From Cyanobacteria bacterium UBA5018 (GTDB lineage Bacteria > Cyanobacteriota > Cyanobacteriia > PCC-6307 > Cyanobiaceae): DNA of 10,258 nucleotides. The stretch spans positions 43,249 through 53,506 of the forward strand of contig DGYA01000094.1 of assembly GCA_002396505.1 (NCBI GenBank), read 5' to 3'. The notes beneath the pieces are model-generated. The model saw only the letters and a list, made by a program, of their open reading frames with translations. It ran no database searches and was not told where the DNA came from. Below, piece by piece: positions 5,368-10,258 of the stretch. Position numbers and translations under genes: made by a program. Position 1 is the stretch's first letter, and the number at the start of each line of letters is the position of its first letter.

Positions 5368-7497
5368 GTGATTTCCCCCCGCGATCCCCACCCCTTGAGC
5401 CCCGCCTCCAGCCCCCCTAACCAAGCCAGCGCTGAGGGGCAAAGGGCAGCTGAATTGCGAGATCTACTCAACCGCGCCGCCCACGCCTACTACGTGCTCG
5501 ATGCGCCGGTGATGGAAGATCCGGTCTACGACCGGCTGTATCGGGAGCTGCTGGAGCTGGAGCAGGCCCACCCGGAGCTGCGCAGCCCCGACAGCCCCAC
5601 CCAGCGGGTGGGCGGCAAGCCGTCCGAGGGCTTTAAAGAGGTGGAGCATCGCATTGGCCTGCTCAGCCTCGACAACGCCTTTAACAGCGAGGAATTAGCT
5701 GGTTGGTATGGCCGGCTGCTGAAGGTGCTCGACCGGGAGGCGAGCCCCGGCGAGCCGCCGTCAGCCCTGGCGATGGTGGGCGAACTGAAAATTGACGGCA
5801 ACGCCCTGGCCCTCAGCTACGAGCGGGGCCTGCTGGTGCGGGCCGCCACCCGCGGCGATGGCGAGCGGGGGGAGGAGATCACCACCAACGTGCGCACGAT
5901 CCAGAGCGTGCCGCTGCGGCTGCAGCTGGCCGAGCCCCCCCCCTGGTTGGAGGTGCGCGGCGAGGCCTTGATTCCCGACGCCAGCTTCGCGGCCATCAAC
6001 CGGGAGCGCCAGGCCCGCGACGAGGCCCTCTTCGCCAACCCCCGCAACGCCTGCGCCGGCACCCTGCGGCAACTGGATCCAAAGGTGGTGGCGGCCCGCC
6101 GCCTGGATTTCTTCGCCTACACCCTGCACCTGCCGCCCGATTGGCAGCCGGCTGCTGGAGATCCGCCGCTGCCCCGCAGCCAGTGGGAGAGCCTGCGCTG
6201 GCTGGAGGCGGTGGGCTTCCGGGTCAACCCCAACGCCGAGCTGCTGCCAAATCTGGCGGCGGTGGCCGATTTCTTCGCCGCCTGGGATGAGCGGCGCAAG
6301 CAGCTGGCCTATGCCACCGATGGGGTGGTGGTGAAGCTGAACGACCTGCGCCTGCAGGATGCCGCTGGCTTCACCCAGAAGGCACCGCGCTGGGCGATCG
6401 CGCTCAAATATCCGGCCGAGGAGGCCCCCAGCCGCCTATTGCGGCTCAGCTACCAGGTGGGGCGCACGGGGGTGGTGACCCCAGTGGCCGAATTTGCCCC
6501 CGTAGGTCTGGGGGGCACCAGCGTTAGCCGGGCCACCCTGCACAACGCCGATCGGCTGGCAGAACTAGACCTGCACCTGGGCGACACGATCGTGGTCTGC
6601 AAGGCCGGCGAGATCATCCCCAAGGTGGTGCGGGTGCTCACCGAACTGCGGCCCGCCGCCGCCCAGCGGGCGGAGCTGCCGTCCGTCTGCCCGGAATGTG
6701 GTTCGCAGCTGGTGCGGGAGGAGGGCGAGGCGGCCAGCCGCTGCGTGAACAGCAGCTGCCCGGCGATCCTGCGGGGCGCCCTGCGCCACTGGGTGAGCAA
6801 GGGGGCCTTAGACGTGGAGGGGCTGGGTAGCAAGTTGATCGAGCAGCTGGTGGATCGGGGGCTGGTGGCCTCCATCGCCGATATCTATGGGCTCGATGGG
6901 GCGCTGCTGGCCAGCCTGGAGCGCATGGGCCCGAGGTCTGCCCAGAATCTGCTGGAGGCGCTGGCCGCTTCCCGGCAACAACCCTGGCATCGCCAGCTCT
7001 ACGGCCTGGGCATACATCACGTGGGCGAGGTGAGCGCCAAGGCCCTGGCCCGGACCTTCACCAGCGCCGAGGCCCTGACCGCCGCCGCCCGGGAAGCGCC
7101 GGAATCGATCACTGCGGTGCATGGCATCGGCGGCGAGATCGTGCAGTCGCTGCAGCAATGGCTGGCCACCCCCGCCAATCAGCAGTTGCTGGAGCAGTTG
7201 CGGCGGCTGGGCTTCTCCCTGGCGGCGCCCGAGCCGGAGCCAGGCGCCGCCAACGCTGCCGCCCCCCACCTGGCCGGCCTCAGCTTCGTGCTCACCGGCA
7301 GCCTGCCATCGCTGAGCCGCAGCCAGGCCCAGGCCCTGATCGAGGCGGCCGGCGGCAAGGTGATCGCCTCGGTGAGTCGCAAAACCAGCTATGTGGTGGC
7401 CGGCGTGGAGGCGGGCAGCAAGCTGGTTAAAGCCCAGGGCCTGGGGTTGCCGGTGATCGATGAGGCGGGACTGCTGCAACTGCTGGCGGAGAGCTAG
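5368..7497 (+). CDS. ligA: NAD+-dependent DNA ligase LigA
   Basis: The complete 709-residue protein starts at GTG 5368, with AGGG 8 bases upstream. It seals nicks between Okazaki fragments and in repair, using NAD+ as adenylate donor. Domain order is canonical. Domain Ia with the NMN-binding Tyr/Asp set is at about residues 28-90 (AYYVLDAPVMEDPVYDRLY). The adenylation domain carries the AMP-attached lysine in ELKIDG (Lys141), VRGEA near 197 and DGVVVKLND near 318. The OB fold covers GRTGVVTPVAEFAPV near 365. A four-cysteine zinc finger uses Cys441, 444, 459 and 464. Helix-hairpin-helix repeats span roughly 505-600, and a C-terminal BRCT domain spans ~634-709 (LSFVLTGSLPSLSR, GGKVIASVSRKTSYVVAG). 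All key residues are present. The ~20 residues before SAEGQRAAEL are Pro/Ser-rich and unconserved, so the true start could be slightly different. The length is normal for the family (about 670-700) plus this short leader. Confidence 0.98.
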   Translation: MISPRDPHPLSPASSPPNQASAEGQRAAELRDLLNRAAHAYYVLDAPVMEDPVYDRLYRELLELEQAHPELRSPDSPTQRVGGKPSEGFKEVEHRIGLLSLDNAFNSEELAGWYGRLLKVLDREASPGEPPSALAMVGELKIDGNALALSYERGLLVRAATRGDGERGEEITTNVRTIQSVPLRLQLAEPPPWLEVRGEALIPDASFAAINRERQARDEALFANPRNACAGTLRQLDPKVVAARRLDFFAYTLHLPPDWQPAAGDPPLPRSQWESLRWLEAVGFRVNPNAELLPNLAAVADFFAAWDERRKQLAYATDGVVVKLNDLRLQDAAGFTQKAPRWAIALKYPAEEAPSRLLRLSYQVGRTGVVTPVAEFAPVGLGGTSVSRATLHNADRLAELDLHLGDTIVVCKAGEIIPKVVRVLTELRPAAAQRAELPSVCPECGSQLVREEGEAASRCVNSSCPAILRGALRHWVSKGALDVEGLGSKLIEQLVDRGLVASIADIYGLDGALLASLERMGPRSAQNLLEALAASRQQPWHRQLYGLGIHHVGEVSAKALARTFTSAEALTAAAREAPESITAVHGIGGEIVQSLQQWLATPANQQLLEQLRRLGFSLAAPEPEPGAANAAAPHLAGLSFVLTGSLPSLSRSQAQALIEAAGGKVIASVSRKTSYVVAGVEAGSKLVKAQGLGLPVIDEAGLLQLLAES

Positions 7498-7515
7498 GCG
7501 CCAACAAGCTCCAGT

Positions 7516-7563
7516 GCCGATCGAACCAGAGTCCCCTTCGCCGATCAAACCAGAGTCCCCTTC
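7516..7563. repeat. 24-bp direct repeat, two copies, after ligA
   Basis: Two adjacent 24-base copies (7516-7539 and 7540-7563) begin GCCGATC and end AGTCCCCTTC. They differ at one base (G/A at the eighth position). They start 18 bases after the ligA stop. No hairpin with a T-run is seen, so they do not look like a standard terminator. Confidence 0.85.
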
Positions 7564-7650
7564 GCGCCAGGCCCTTTAGTCCCCAGTGTCGTTAGCCCCC
7601 GCTGCAGTTAACCCCAAAGCCCTTGTTCTTCTGAGTTTTGCCTTCCCAAG

Positions 7651-7672
7651 ATCAATCAATCAATCATTCATT
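7651..7672. repeat. ATCA tetranucleotide microsatellite
   Basis: Four ATCA units in a row (7651-7666) are followed by a degenerate TTCATT. They sit 17-38 bases upstream of the small gene at 7689, where length changes could affect promoter or leader spacing. Confidence 0.8.
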
Positions 7673-7688
7673 CCCGCGGATTTTGACC

Positions 7689-7871
7689 ATGAACCCCCTG
7701 CAAAGTTCAATACCGGCCTGCGTCAAGACGGCCTGTGGCCGGGCCAAGTATCAAGACCTGGCGGTCCACTCCGGCTGGCTGGCCCGGCTGAGACTGGCCT
7801 GGTTTGTGGCGATCGCGGCGTTGAGGGATTGGCGCCTGCCAGATGCCAACCAAAGCCCACCCAAACCCTGA
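7689..7871 (+). CDS. Small hypothetical protein, 60 residues
   Basis: The frame from ATG 7689 codes 60 residues and ends at TGA 7869-7871. It has no membrane segment long enough to be certain. LARLRLAWFVAIAALRDWRL (about 31-50) could be an amphipathic or membrane-lying helix with arginines at both ends. The N-terminus has two cysteines (ACVKTACGRAKYQDL). The tail is Pro-rich (SPPKP). An upstream extension of the frame to 7638 is not supported by any ribosome site; only a weak GCGGA precedes the ATG. I do not recognise the family. The amino acid make-up is more protein-like than the alternative frame from 7586. Moderate to low confidence that it is expressed. Confidence 0.5.
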   Translation: MNPLQSSIPACVKTACGRAKYQDLAVHSGWLARLRLAWFVAIAALRDWRLPDANQSPPKP

Positions 7872-7932
7872 TCTCAGCTTGAGCTCTATTTGATTTCAAC
7901 CTGATCTCAATTTGATCTCAATCTGAGCCCGG
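7867..7932. repeat. 11-bp tandem array, five and a half units, between convergent genes
   Basis: Units start at 7867, 7878, 7889, 7900, 7911 and 7922 with consensus YYTGATCTCAA (for example CCTGATCTCAA, TTTGATCTCAA). The first unit contains the TGA stop of the small gene. The fifth contains, on the opposite strand, the TGA stop of the membrane protein gene. The array fills the whole 46-base gap between them. The 11-base spacing is close to one helical turn. Confidence 0.85.
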
Positions 7933-8586
7933 CTGCCCTTGCTCCCCTGGCGGGGTTTGCAGCGCCTGCCGGGCGGCGCGGCCCACCAACACCACGGTGG
8001 CCAGGGTGGCCAGCAGGCCGACACTGCGCAGGGCCCAGGTGCTGACATCGGCCTTACCGGCCAGCACCTCGGGGAAGCGGGCCACGTCGCCGGCAAAGGC
8101 CCCTAGGGCACAGAACAAAACAGTGCCGGGCAGGATGCCCACCAGGCCCAGGCTGTAGTCGCGCAGGCTCACCTCGCTGAGCCCGTAGGCCAGGTTCAGC
8201 AGGCTGAAGGGGAAGGCCGGCGACAGGCGGGTGAGCAGCACCAGCCGCAGGCCCTCGCGGCTCACGGCCTGTTCCACGGCCTGCAGCTTGGGCAGGGCCG
8301 CCAGTCGGCGCCTGGCCCAGTGCCGCAGCCAAGTGCGCCCTAGCAGAAAGGCGGCCTCGGCGCCGAGACAGGCCCCCACAAACACCACCAGGCTGCCCCA
8401 CCAGGTGCCGTAGAGGGCGCCAGCCAGCATGGAGGCCCATACCCCCGGCAGCAGCAGGGTTACCCAGAGGGCGTAGAGGGGAATGAACAGCAGCGCCCCC
8501 AAGGGCGAACGCAGGGCGGGCAACAGCTGCTGCAAATCCAATGGGCTCATCGGTAATGGGCTCATCGGCATCTGGCCGGTCGGCAT
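7918..8586 (-). CDS. TVP38/TMEM64-family (SNARE_assoc / DedA superfamily) integral membrane protein
   Basis: The 222-residue protein starts at the ATG at 8584-8586, which has a good AGGAAGG site 10 bases upstream. The VTT/SNARE_assoc domain spans about 42-165. It contains the glycine-rich re-entrant segment GALYGTWWGSLVVFVGACLG (56-75), EAAFLLGRTW, then TRLSPAFPFSLLNLAYGLS (119-137), which is the family signature of R-x-(S/T)P-x-FP-x-xxLN, and LGLVGILPGTVLFCALGA. Helices occur at about 28-47, 52-72, 118-136, 146-166 and 186-203. Bacterial members are widespread. The eukaryotic TMEM41B/VMP1 relatives are lipid scramblases and DedA proteins are implicated in lipid-carrier transport, so a lipid-related role is inferred. 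The Met-rich N-terminus (MPMSPLPMSPL) results from a 15-bp duplication that repeats a start codon. It is the last gene before a convergent border. Confidence 0.9.
   Translation of the reverse strand: MPTGQMPMSPLPMSPLDLQQLLPALRSPLGALLFIPLYALWVTLLLPGVWASMLAGALYGTWWGSLVVFVGACLGAEAAFLLGRTWLRHWARRRLAALPKLQAVEQAVSREGLRLVLLTRLSPAFPFSLLNLAYGLSEVSLRDYSLGLVGILPGTVLFCALGAFAGDVARFPEVLAGKADVSTWALRSVGLLATLATVVLVGRAARQALQTPPGEQGQPGSD
8540..8569 (-). repeat. 15-bp direct repeat duplicating an in-frame start codon
   Basis: AATGGGCTCATCGGT (8540-8554) and AATGGGCTCATCGGC (8555-8569) are adjacent and differ only in the last base. On the coding strand each carries ATG-AGC-CCA, so Met8 and Met13 of the TVP38-like protein are copies of each other. 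The ribosome site at 8597-8603 fits the ATG at 8586 best. Confidence 0.85.
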
Positions 8587-8596
8587 CGGAGATTAA

Positions 8597-8603
8597 CCTT
8601 CCT
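8597..8603 (-). promoter_or_regulatory. Shine-Dalgarno site for the TVP38/TMEM64 gene
   Basis: Read on the minus strand the bases are AGGAAGG, 10 bases before the ATG at 8586. This is the clearest ribosome site in the window and decides the start among four in-frame ATGs. Confidence 0.7.
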
Positions 8604-8607
8604 AGCC

Positions 8608-8645
8608 AGCTGAGCTGATCACCAGCCGAGCTGATCACTAGCTGA
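8608..8645. repeat. 16-bp direct repeat, two copies and a partial third
   Basis: AGCTGAGCTGATCACC (8608-8623) and AGCCGAGCTGATCACT (8624-8639), followed by AGCTGA (8640-8645). It lies just upstream of the TVP38-like gene's ribosome site, so it may lie in its leader or promoter. Confidence 0.8.
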
Positions 8646-8896
8646 ACCCATAGCCGGCCAGCCTGGCAACAACACTGTCACCAGTAGGTCAGCCGCCCCT
8701 TCAGCCTGGTCTACCAGCTTTAACGCAGGGTTCATAGCGGAGGTTCGGGAGCGCAGGGGAATTAGCCCATGCCTCTGGGCAGGTTGCTGGCGCCGAGGCG
8801 TTAGCGCAGGGCCAATAGCTGATACTCCCTAGCTCAGGCTCGCTAGCTCAGGGTGGGAGCGACCAATCTGGCTTAGCAATACTGGCAAAACATAGA
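8646..8896. other. Intergenic stretch without recognisable gene
   Basis: Between the TVP38-like gene and the secreted-protein gene no frame of useful length or protein-like composition is present on either strand. The only structures seen are a GCCCA/TGGGC hairpin (8765-8769, 8776-8780) without a T-run, and the CTAGCTCAGG repeat annotated separately. Confidence 0.6.
8829..8852. repeat. CTAGCTCAGG direct repeat, two copies 14 bp apart
   Basis: CTAGCTCAGG occurs at 8829-8838 and 8843-8852, separated by CTCG. Its CCCTAGC beginning matches the CTAG motif of the spacer before ligA, which suggests a related repeat family. Confidence 0.75.
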
Positions 8897-9523
8897 TCAA
8901 CCCTTTGCGGCTACATAGGGCAGGGAAGAATGGTGCACCATGATCCGAAGCTTGCCGGAGCCATCCTTAACAAAGGTCCAGGTTTTGTCCACAGTAGTCA
9001 CCTCACCTTTCTTGTTGGTGATCATTACCTTGCCCATGGTGCTGGCACTGTCTTGGTCAATGAAAATCGCCGCATTGCAAATATTTACCTTTCGCCAGCC
9101 CTTCAAGGCAAAGCCAGTATCACCGGGAAAGGCAGGATCACCACCAACGAAGTAAGCCAGGGCTCCAGCGCGGGTGGTGCGGAAAGTCTGGGGGACAGTA
9201 GTAAGGGTTGGCTTGAACAGCACCGGTCCAATATTGTAGCCATAAGCACTGTCAATTACTTTAGCGGCCAGTTCCTTAGCCGCTGCCTGGTCATATTTTC
9301 CATCTTTTTCATTCTTGTCATAGGTGGTGGAAATCGCCACCAATGCATCGCCCCAGCCTTTTTGCGCCGCAAGCACCTCTGCTTCGCTGATGGCCGACGG
9401 CTTCAACAGGGTGGCCTTGATCGCCGGACAGTCCGGGGTCGACTGGGCTAAAGCATTAGAGGGACTTAGTGCAACTAGGCCAGTGACTGCAAGGACAGCA
9501 ACCAGTGCGGGGGAAGATTTCAT
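8897..9523 (-). CDS. Secreted NTF2-like protein related to the CaMKII association-domain family
   Basis: The 208-residue protein starts at the ATG at 9521-9523. This start begins a clear signal peptide: MKSSP, hydrophobic core ALVAVLAVTGLVAL, and the cleavage site ALA|QS after residue 26. The frame stays open up to 9736, but those 71 codons look non-coding and would bury the signal peptide. The mature part has two cysteines (32, 149), a helix EVLAAQKGWGDALVAISTTYD, then VLFKPTLTTVPQTFRTTRAG, a GALAYFVGGDPAFPGDTGFA segment, and the closing TWTFVKDGSGKLRIMVHHSSLP. The last strand ('W-F-x-G-x-L-R-I-x-H-H-S-S-x-P') is the mark of CaMKII-association-domain/SgcJ-type NTF2-fold proteins. Cyanobacterial relatives are, as I recall, often labelled phosphoribosyl-AMP cyclohydrolase; nothing here supports that enzyme, whose metal-binding cysteines and histidines are absent. 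It is probably periplasmic; the ligand is unknown. Base composition is lower in GC than ligA. Confidence 0.82.
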   Translation of the reverse strand: MKSSPALVAVLAVTGLVALSPSNALAQSTPDCPAIKATLLKPSAISEAEVLAAQKGWGDALVAISTTYDKNEKDGKYDQAAAKELAAKVIDSAYGYNIGPVLFKPTLTTVPQTFRTTRAGALAYFVGGDPAFPGDTGFALKGWRKVNICNAAIFIDQDSASTMGKVMITNKKGEVTTVDKTWTFVKDGSGKLRIMVHHSSLPYVAAKG

Positions 9524-9821
9524 CGCGTAATTGAGCGATTTGAACTTGGCAAGACTATCCAACACGTTGCAGAAACTATCAACTCCGCGACGGAAATCGC
9601 CACGTTTTTTCACATAAAGCATTCTCCGCCCAAATTCCTGAAAAGAGTGGCTAGGGTGAAGGGTTGCTTTGCTGGACAGCAGGCCGTGGCGGGGTATTTC
9701 GCTCTGCTTTTGTGGGGCAAAGCTTTCTCGTGTCACCGCCTTTCACCTGGCACTACTTGCCCATAGGAGCAGGTTCACACCATGCCGTCTTCGCCTAGTG
9801 TCACCTCAATCTGGCGCCACT

Positions 9822-9857
9822 TTAATCAAGTTCTACTTTGAGCTAGCACTTGATTAA
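9822..9857. repeat. Perfect 10-bp inverted repeat with 16-bp spacer
   Basis: TTAATCAAGT (9822-9831) and its exact complement ACTTGATTAA (9848-9857) flank 16 bases. A further 10-bp palindrome, AATCTAGATT (9856-9865), touches the right arm. It lies about 300 bases upstream of the secreted-protein start. It could be an operator, a hairpin or the ends of a lost element. Confidence 0.8.
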
Positions 9858-9942
9858 TCTAGATTGCGGAAACCTCTAAAGATCGGTCGTTCGAGTTCCG
9901 CGAGTCAAGGTAAGCGAGTACCCGATCGGCTTCATGCACCAT

Positions 9943-9969
9943 GAGATCAGTGAGATCAGTGAGATCTGG
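9943..9969. repeat. 9-bp tandem repeat, three units
   Basis: GAGATCAGT occurs at 9943-9951 and 9952-9960, followed by a diverged GAGATCTGG at 9961-9969. It ends just before the 3' end of the doubtful minus-strand frame at 9973. Confidence 0.8.
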
Positions 9970-9972
9970 GAT

Positions 9973-10248
9973 TTATCGAGCTAACCTTACATCCCACATG
10001 CTCATAATATAAATTGAATTGGCTTCGGACTGTTCCGCACATGCAGGATCACATTCTCGCCCACCAGGGAGCAACGGCCGGATAGCTATTCCCACCCGAC
10101 CCTTAAAAAATATCGTCCCACTGTCTTGCCGGGTGTAATAATGGCAACATCCACTATCGAGCAGTGGCTGGGAATCCATTCCGGCTTGATCCATCAAAAA
10201 CATCATCTTTTCAAGCAAAGGGGAGATGGCAGTGTCACCACTCACCAC
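9973..10248 (-). CDS. Doubtful 91-residue open frame, hypothetical
   Basis: A minus-strand frame opens with GTG at 10246-10248 just after an in-frame stop created by the heptamer array. It has ATG options from about 10205 (MMFLMDQAGMDSQPLLDSG). It contains five cysteines or clustered pairs (CCHYY, ECDPACAEQSEANS) and no recognisable domain, signal peptide or membrane segment. No good ribosome site is seen. The composition could equally come from non-coding or degenerate mobile DNA. It is the only frame of any length in this stretch, hence listed, but I would not rely on it. Confidence 0.25.
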   Translation of the reverse strand: MVSGDTAISPLLEKMMFLMDQAGMDSQPLLDSGCCHYYTRQDSGTIFFKGRVGIAIRPLLPGGRECDPACAEQSEANSIYIMSMWDVRLAR

Positions 10249-10258
10249 TCACCACTCA
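10236..10258. repeat. CACCACT heptamer array, truncated by the window edge
   Basis: Three exact CACCACT units start at 10236, 10243 and 10250, and a fourth begins (CA) at the last two bases. Heptanucleotide tandem repeats are a known intergenic class in cyanobacteria (STRR). The full length lies outside the window. Confidence 0.85.

Larger units (their letters stand above)
9524..9972. other. A+T-richer intergenic region, no convincing gene
   Basis: Bases 9524-9736 are an open extension of the secreted-protein frame on the minus strand (for example MLYVKKRGDFRRGVDS from the ATG near 9618). They show no domain and no good ribosome site, so they are probably the 5' leader or decayed sequence. 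Beyond that I see only an inverted repeat at 9822-9857 and a 9-bp repeat at 9943-9969, both listed separately. Confidence 0.5.

Noticed and set aside
6808..7548. Minus-strand frame of 246 residues opposite the ligA 3' half
   Set aside because: It is the complement of the conserved zinc-finger, HhH and BRCT domains of LigA and is rich in Gln/Gly/His as expected of a shadow frame.
8054..8638. Second minus-strand frame of 194 residues overlapping the TVP38-like gene
   Set aside because: Low-complexity Arg/Gly/Ala sequence without membrane segments; the other frame has the full family signature and a ribosome site.
8765..8780. Hairpin GCCCA/TGGGC as terminator of the secreted-protein gene
   Set aside because: Five-pair stem more than 100 bases from the stop and without a following T-run.
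9883..9907. tRNA-like T-arm (GTTCGAGTTCC) suggesting a tRNA or attachment-site remnant
   Set aside because: The flanking bases do not form the five-pair T stem, and no anticodon or acceptor stem can be drawn.
1..10258. CRISPR array, toxin-antitoxin pair, restriction-modification or other defence genes
   Set aside because: None of the repeats has CRISPR-like unit and spacer sizes, and no frame shows nuclease, methylase or toxin motifs.

Overview
The window looks like chromosome from a high-GC picocyanobacterium (Synechococcus/Cyanobium type). The evidence is the proteins themselves: the C-terminal part of MnmG, a cyanobacterial-type chorismate lyase, a cyanobacterial-looking LigA, and several short hypothetical proteins whose style (A/Q/P-rich, one membrane helix, RPEA repeats) is familiar from that group. 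This assignment is inferred from protein character and was not tested by any search.

Layout. Bases 1-2304 (+) hold a tight operon: the 3' end of mnmG (tRNA wobble-uridine modification), a GspC/PilP-like bitopic membrane protein that overlaps it by GTGA, and, 28 bases later, a chorismate lyase. The lyase gene ends head-on against a minus-strand gene, and the two share one CTAG palindrome as stop codon. Bases 2301-4523 (-) read, in transcription order, a SprT-type zinc metalloprotease, a very small membrane protein, a disordered RPEA-repeat protein and a glycine-zipper protein. Bases 4650-5078 (+) hold a membrane-anchored protein with an NTF2-like domain. Next come a 103-bp element with imperfect 18-bp terminal inverted repeats and a CTAG-rich spacer. 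ligA, complete, occupies 5368-7497 (+). A 60-residue small protein (+) and a TVP38/TMEM64 (SNARE_assoc/DedA-superfamily) membrane protein (-) converge around 7.9 kb on an 11-bp tandem array.

From about 8.88 kb to the right edge the DNA is visibly richer in A+T. It holds one convincing gene, a secreted NTF2/CaMKII-association-domain-like protein (-). The rest is mostly non-coding sequence with small repeats, a perfect 10-bp inverted repeat, and a heptamer array that runs off the window edge.

No defence system, CRISPR array, rRNA or complete tRNA is visible. The core genes are housekeeping. The unusual side of the window is its repeat content: at least ten separate short direct repeats (periods 4, 7, 9, 11, 12, 14, 15, 16 and 24 bp), several inside gene 3' ends or at start codons, together with the inverted-repeat element and the CTAG-dense spacer.
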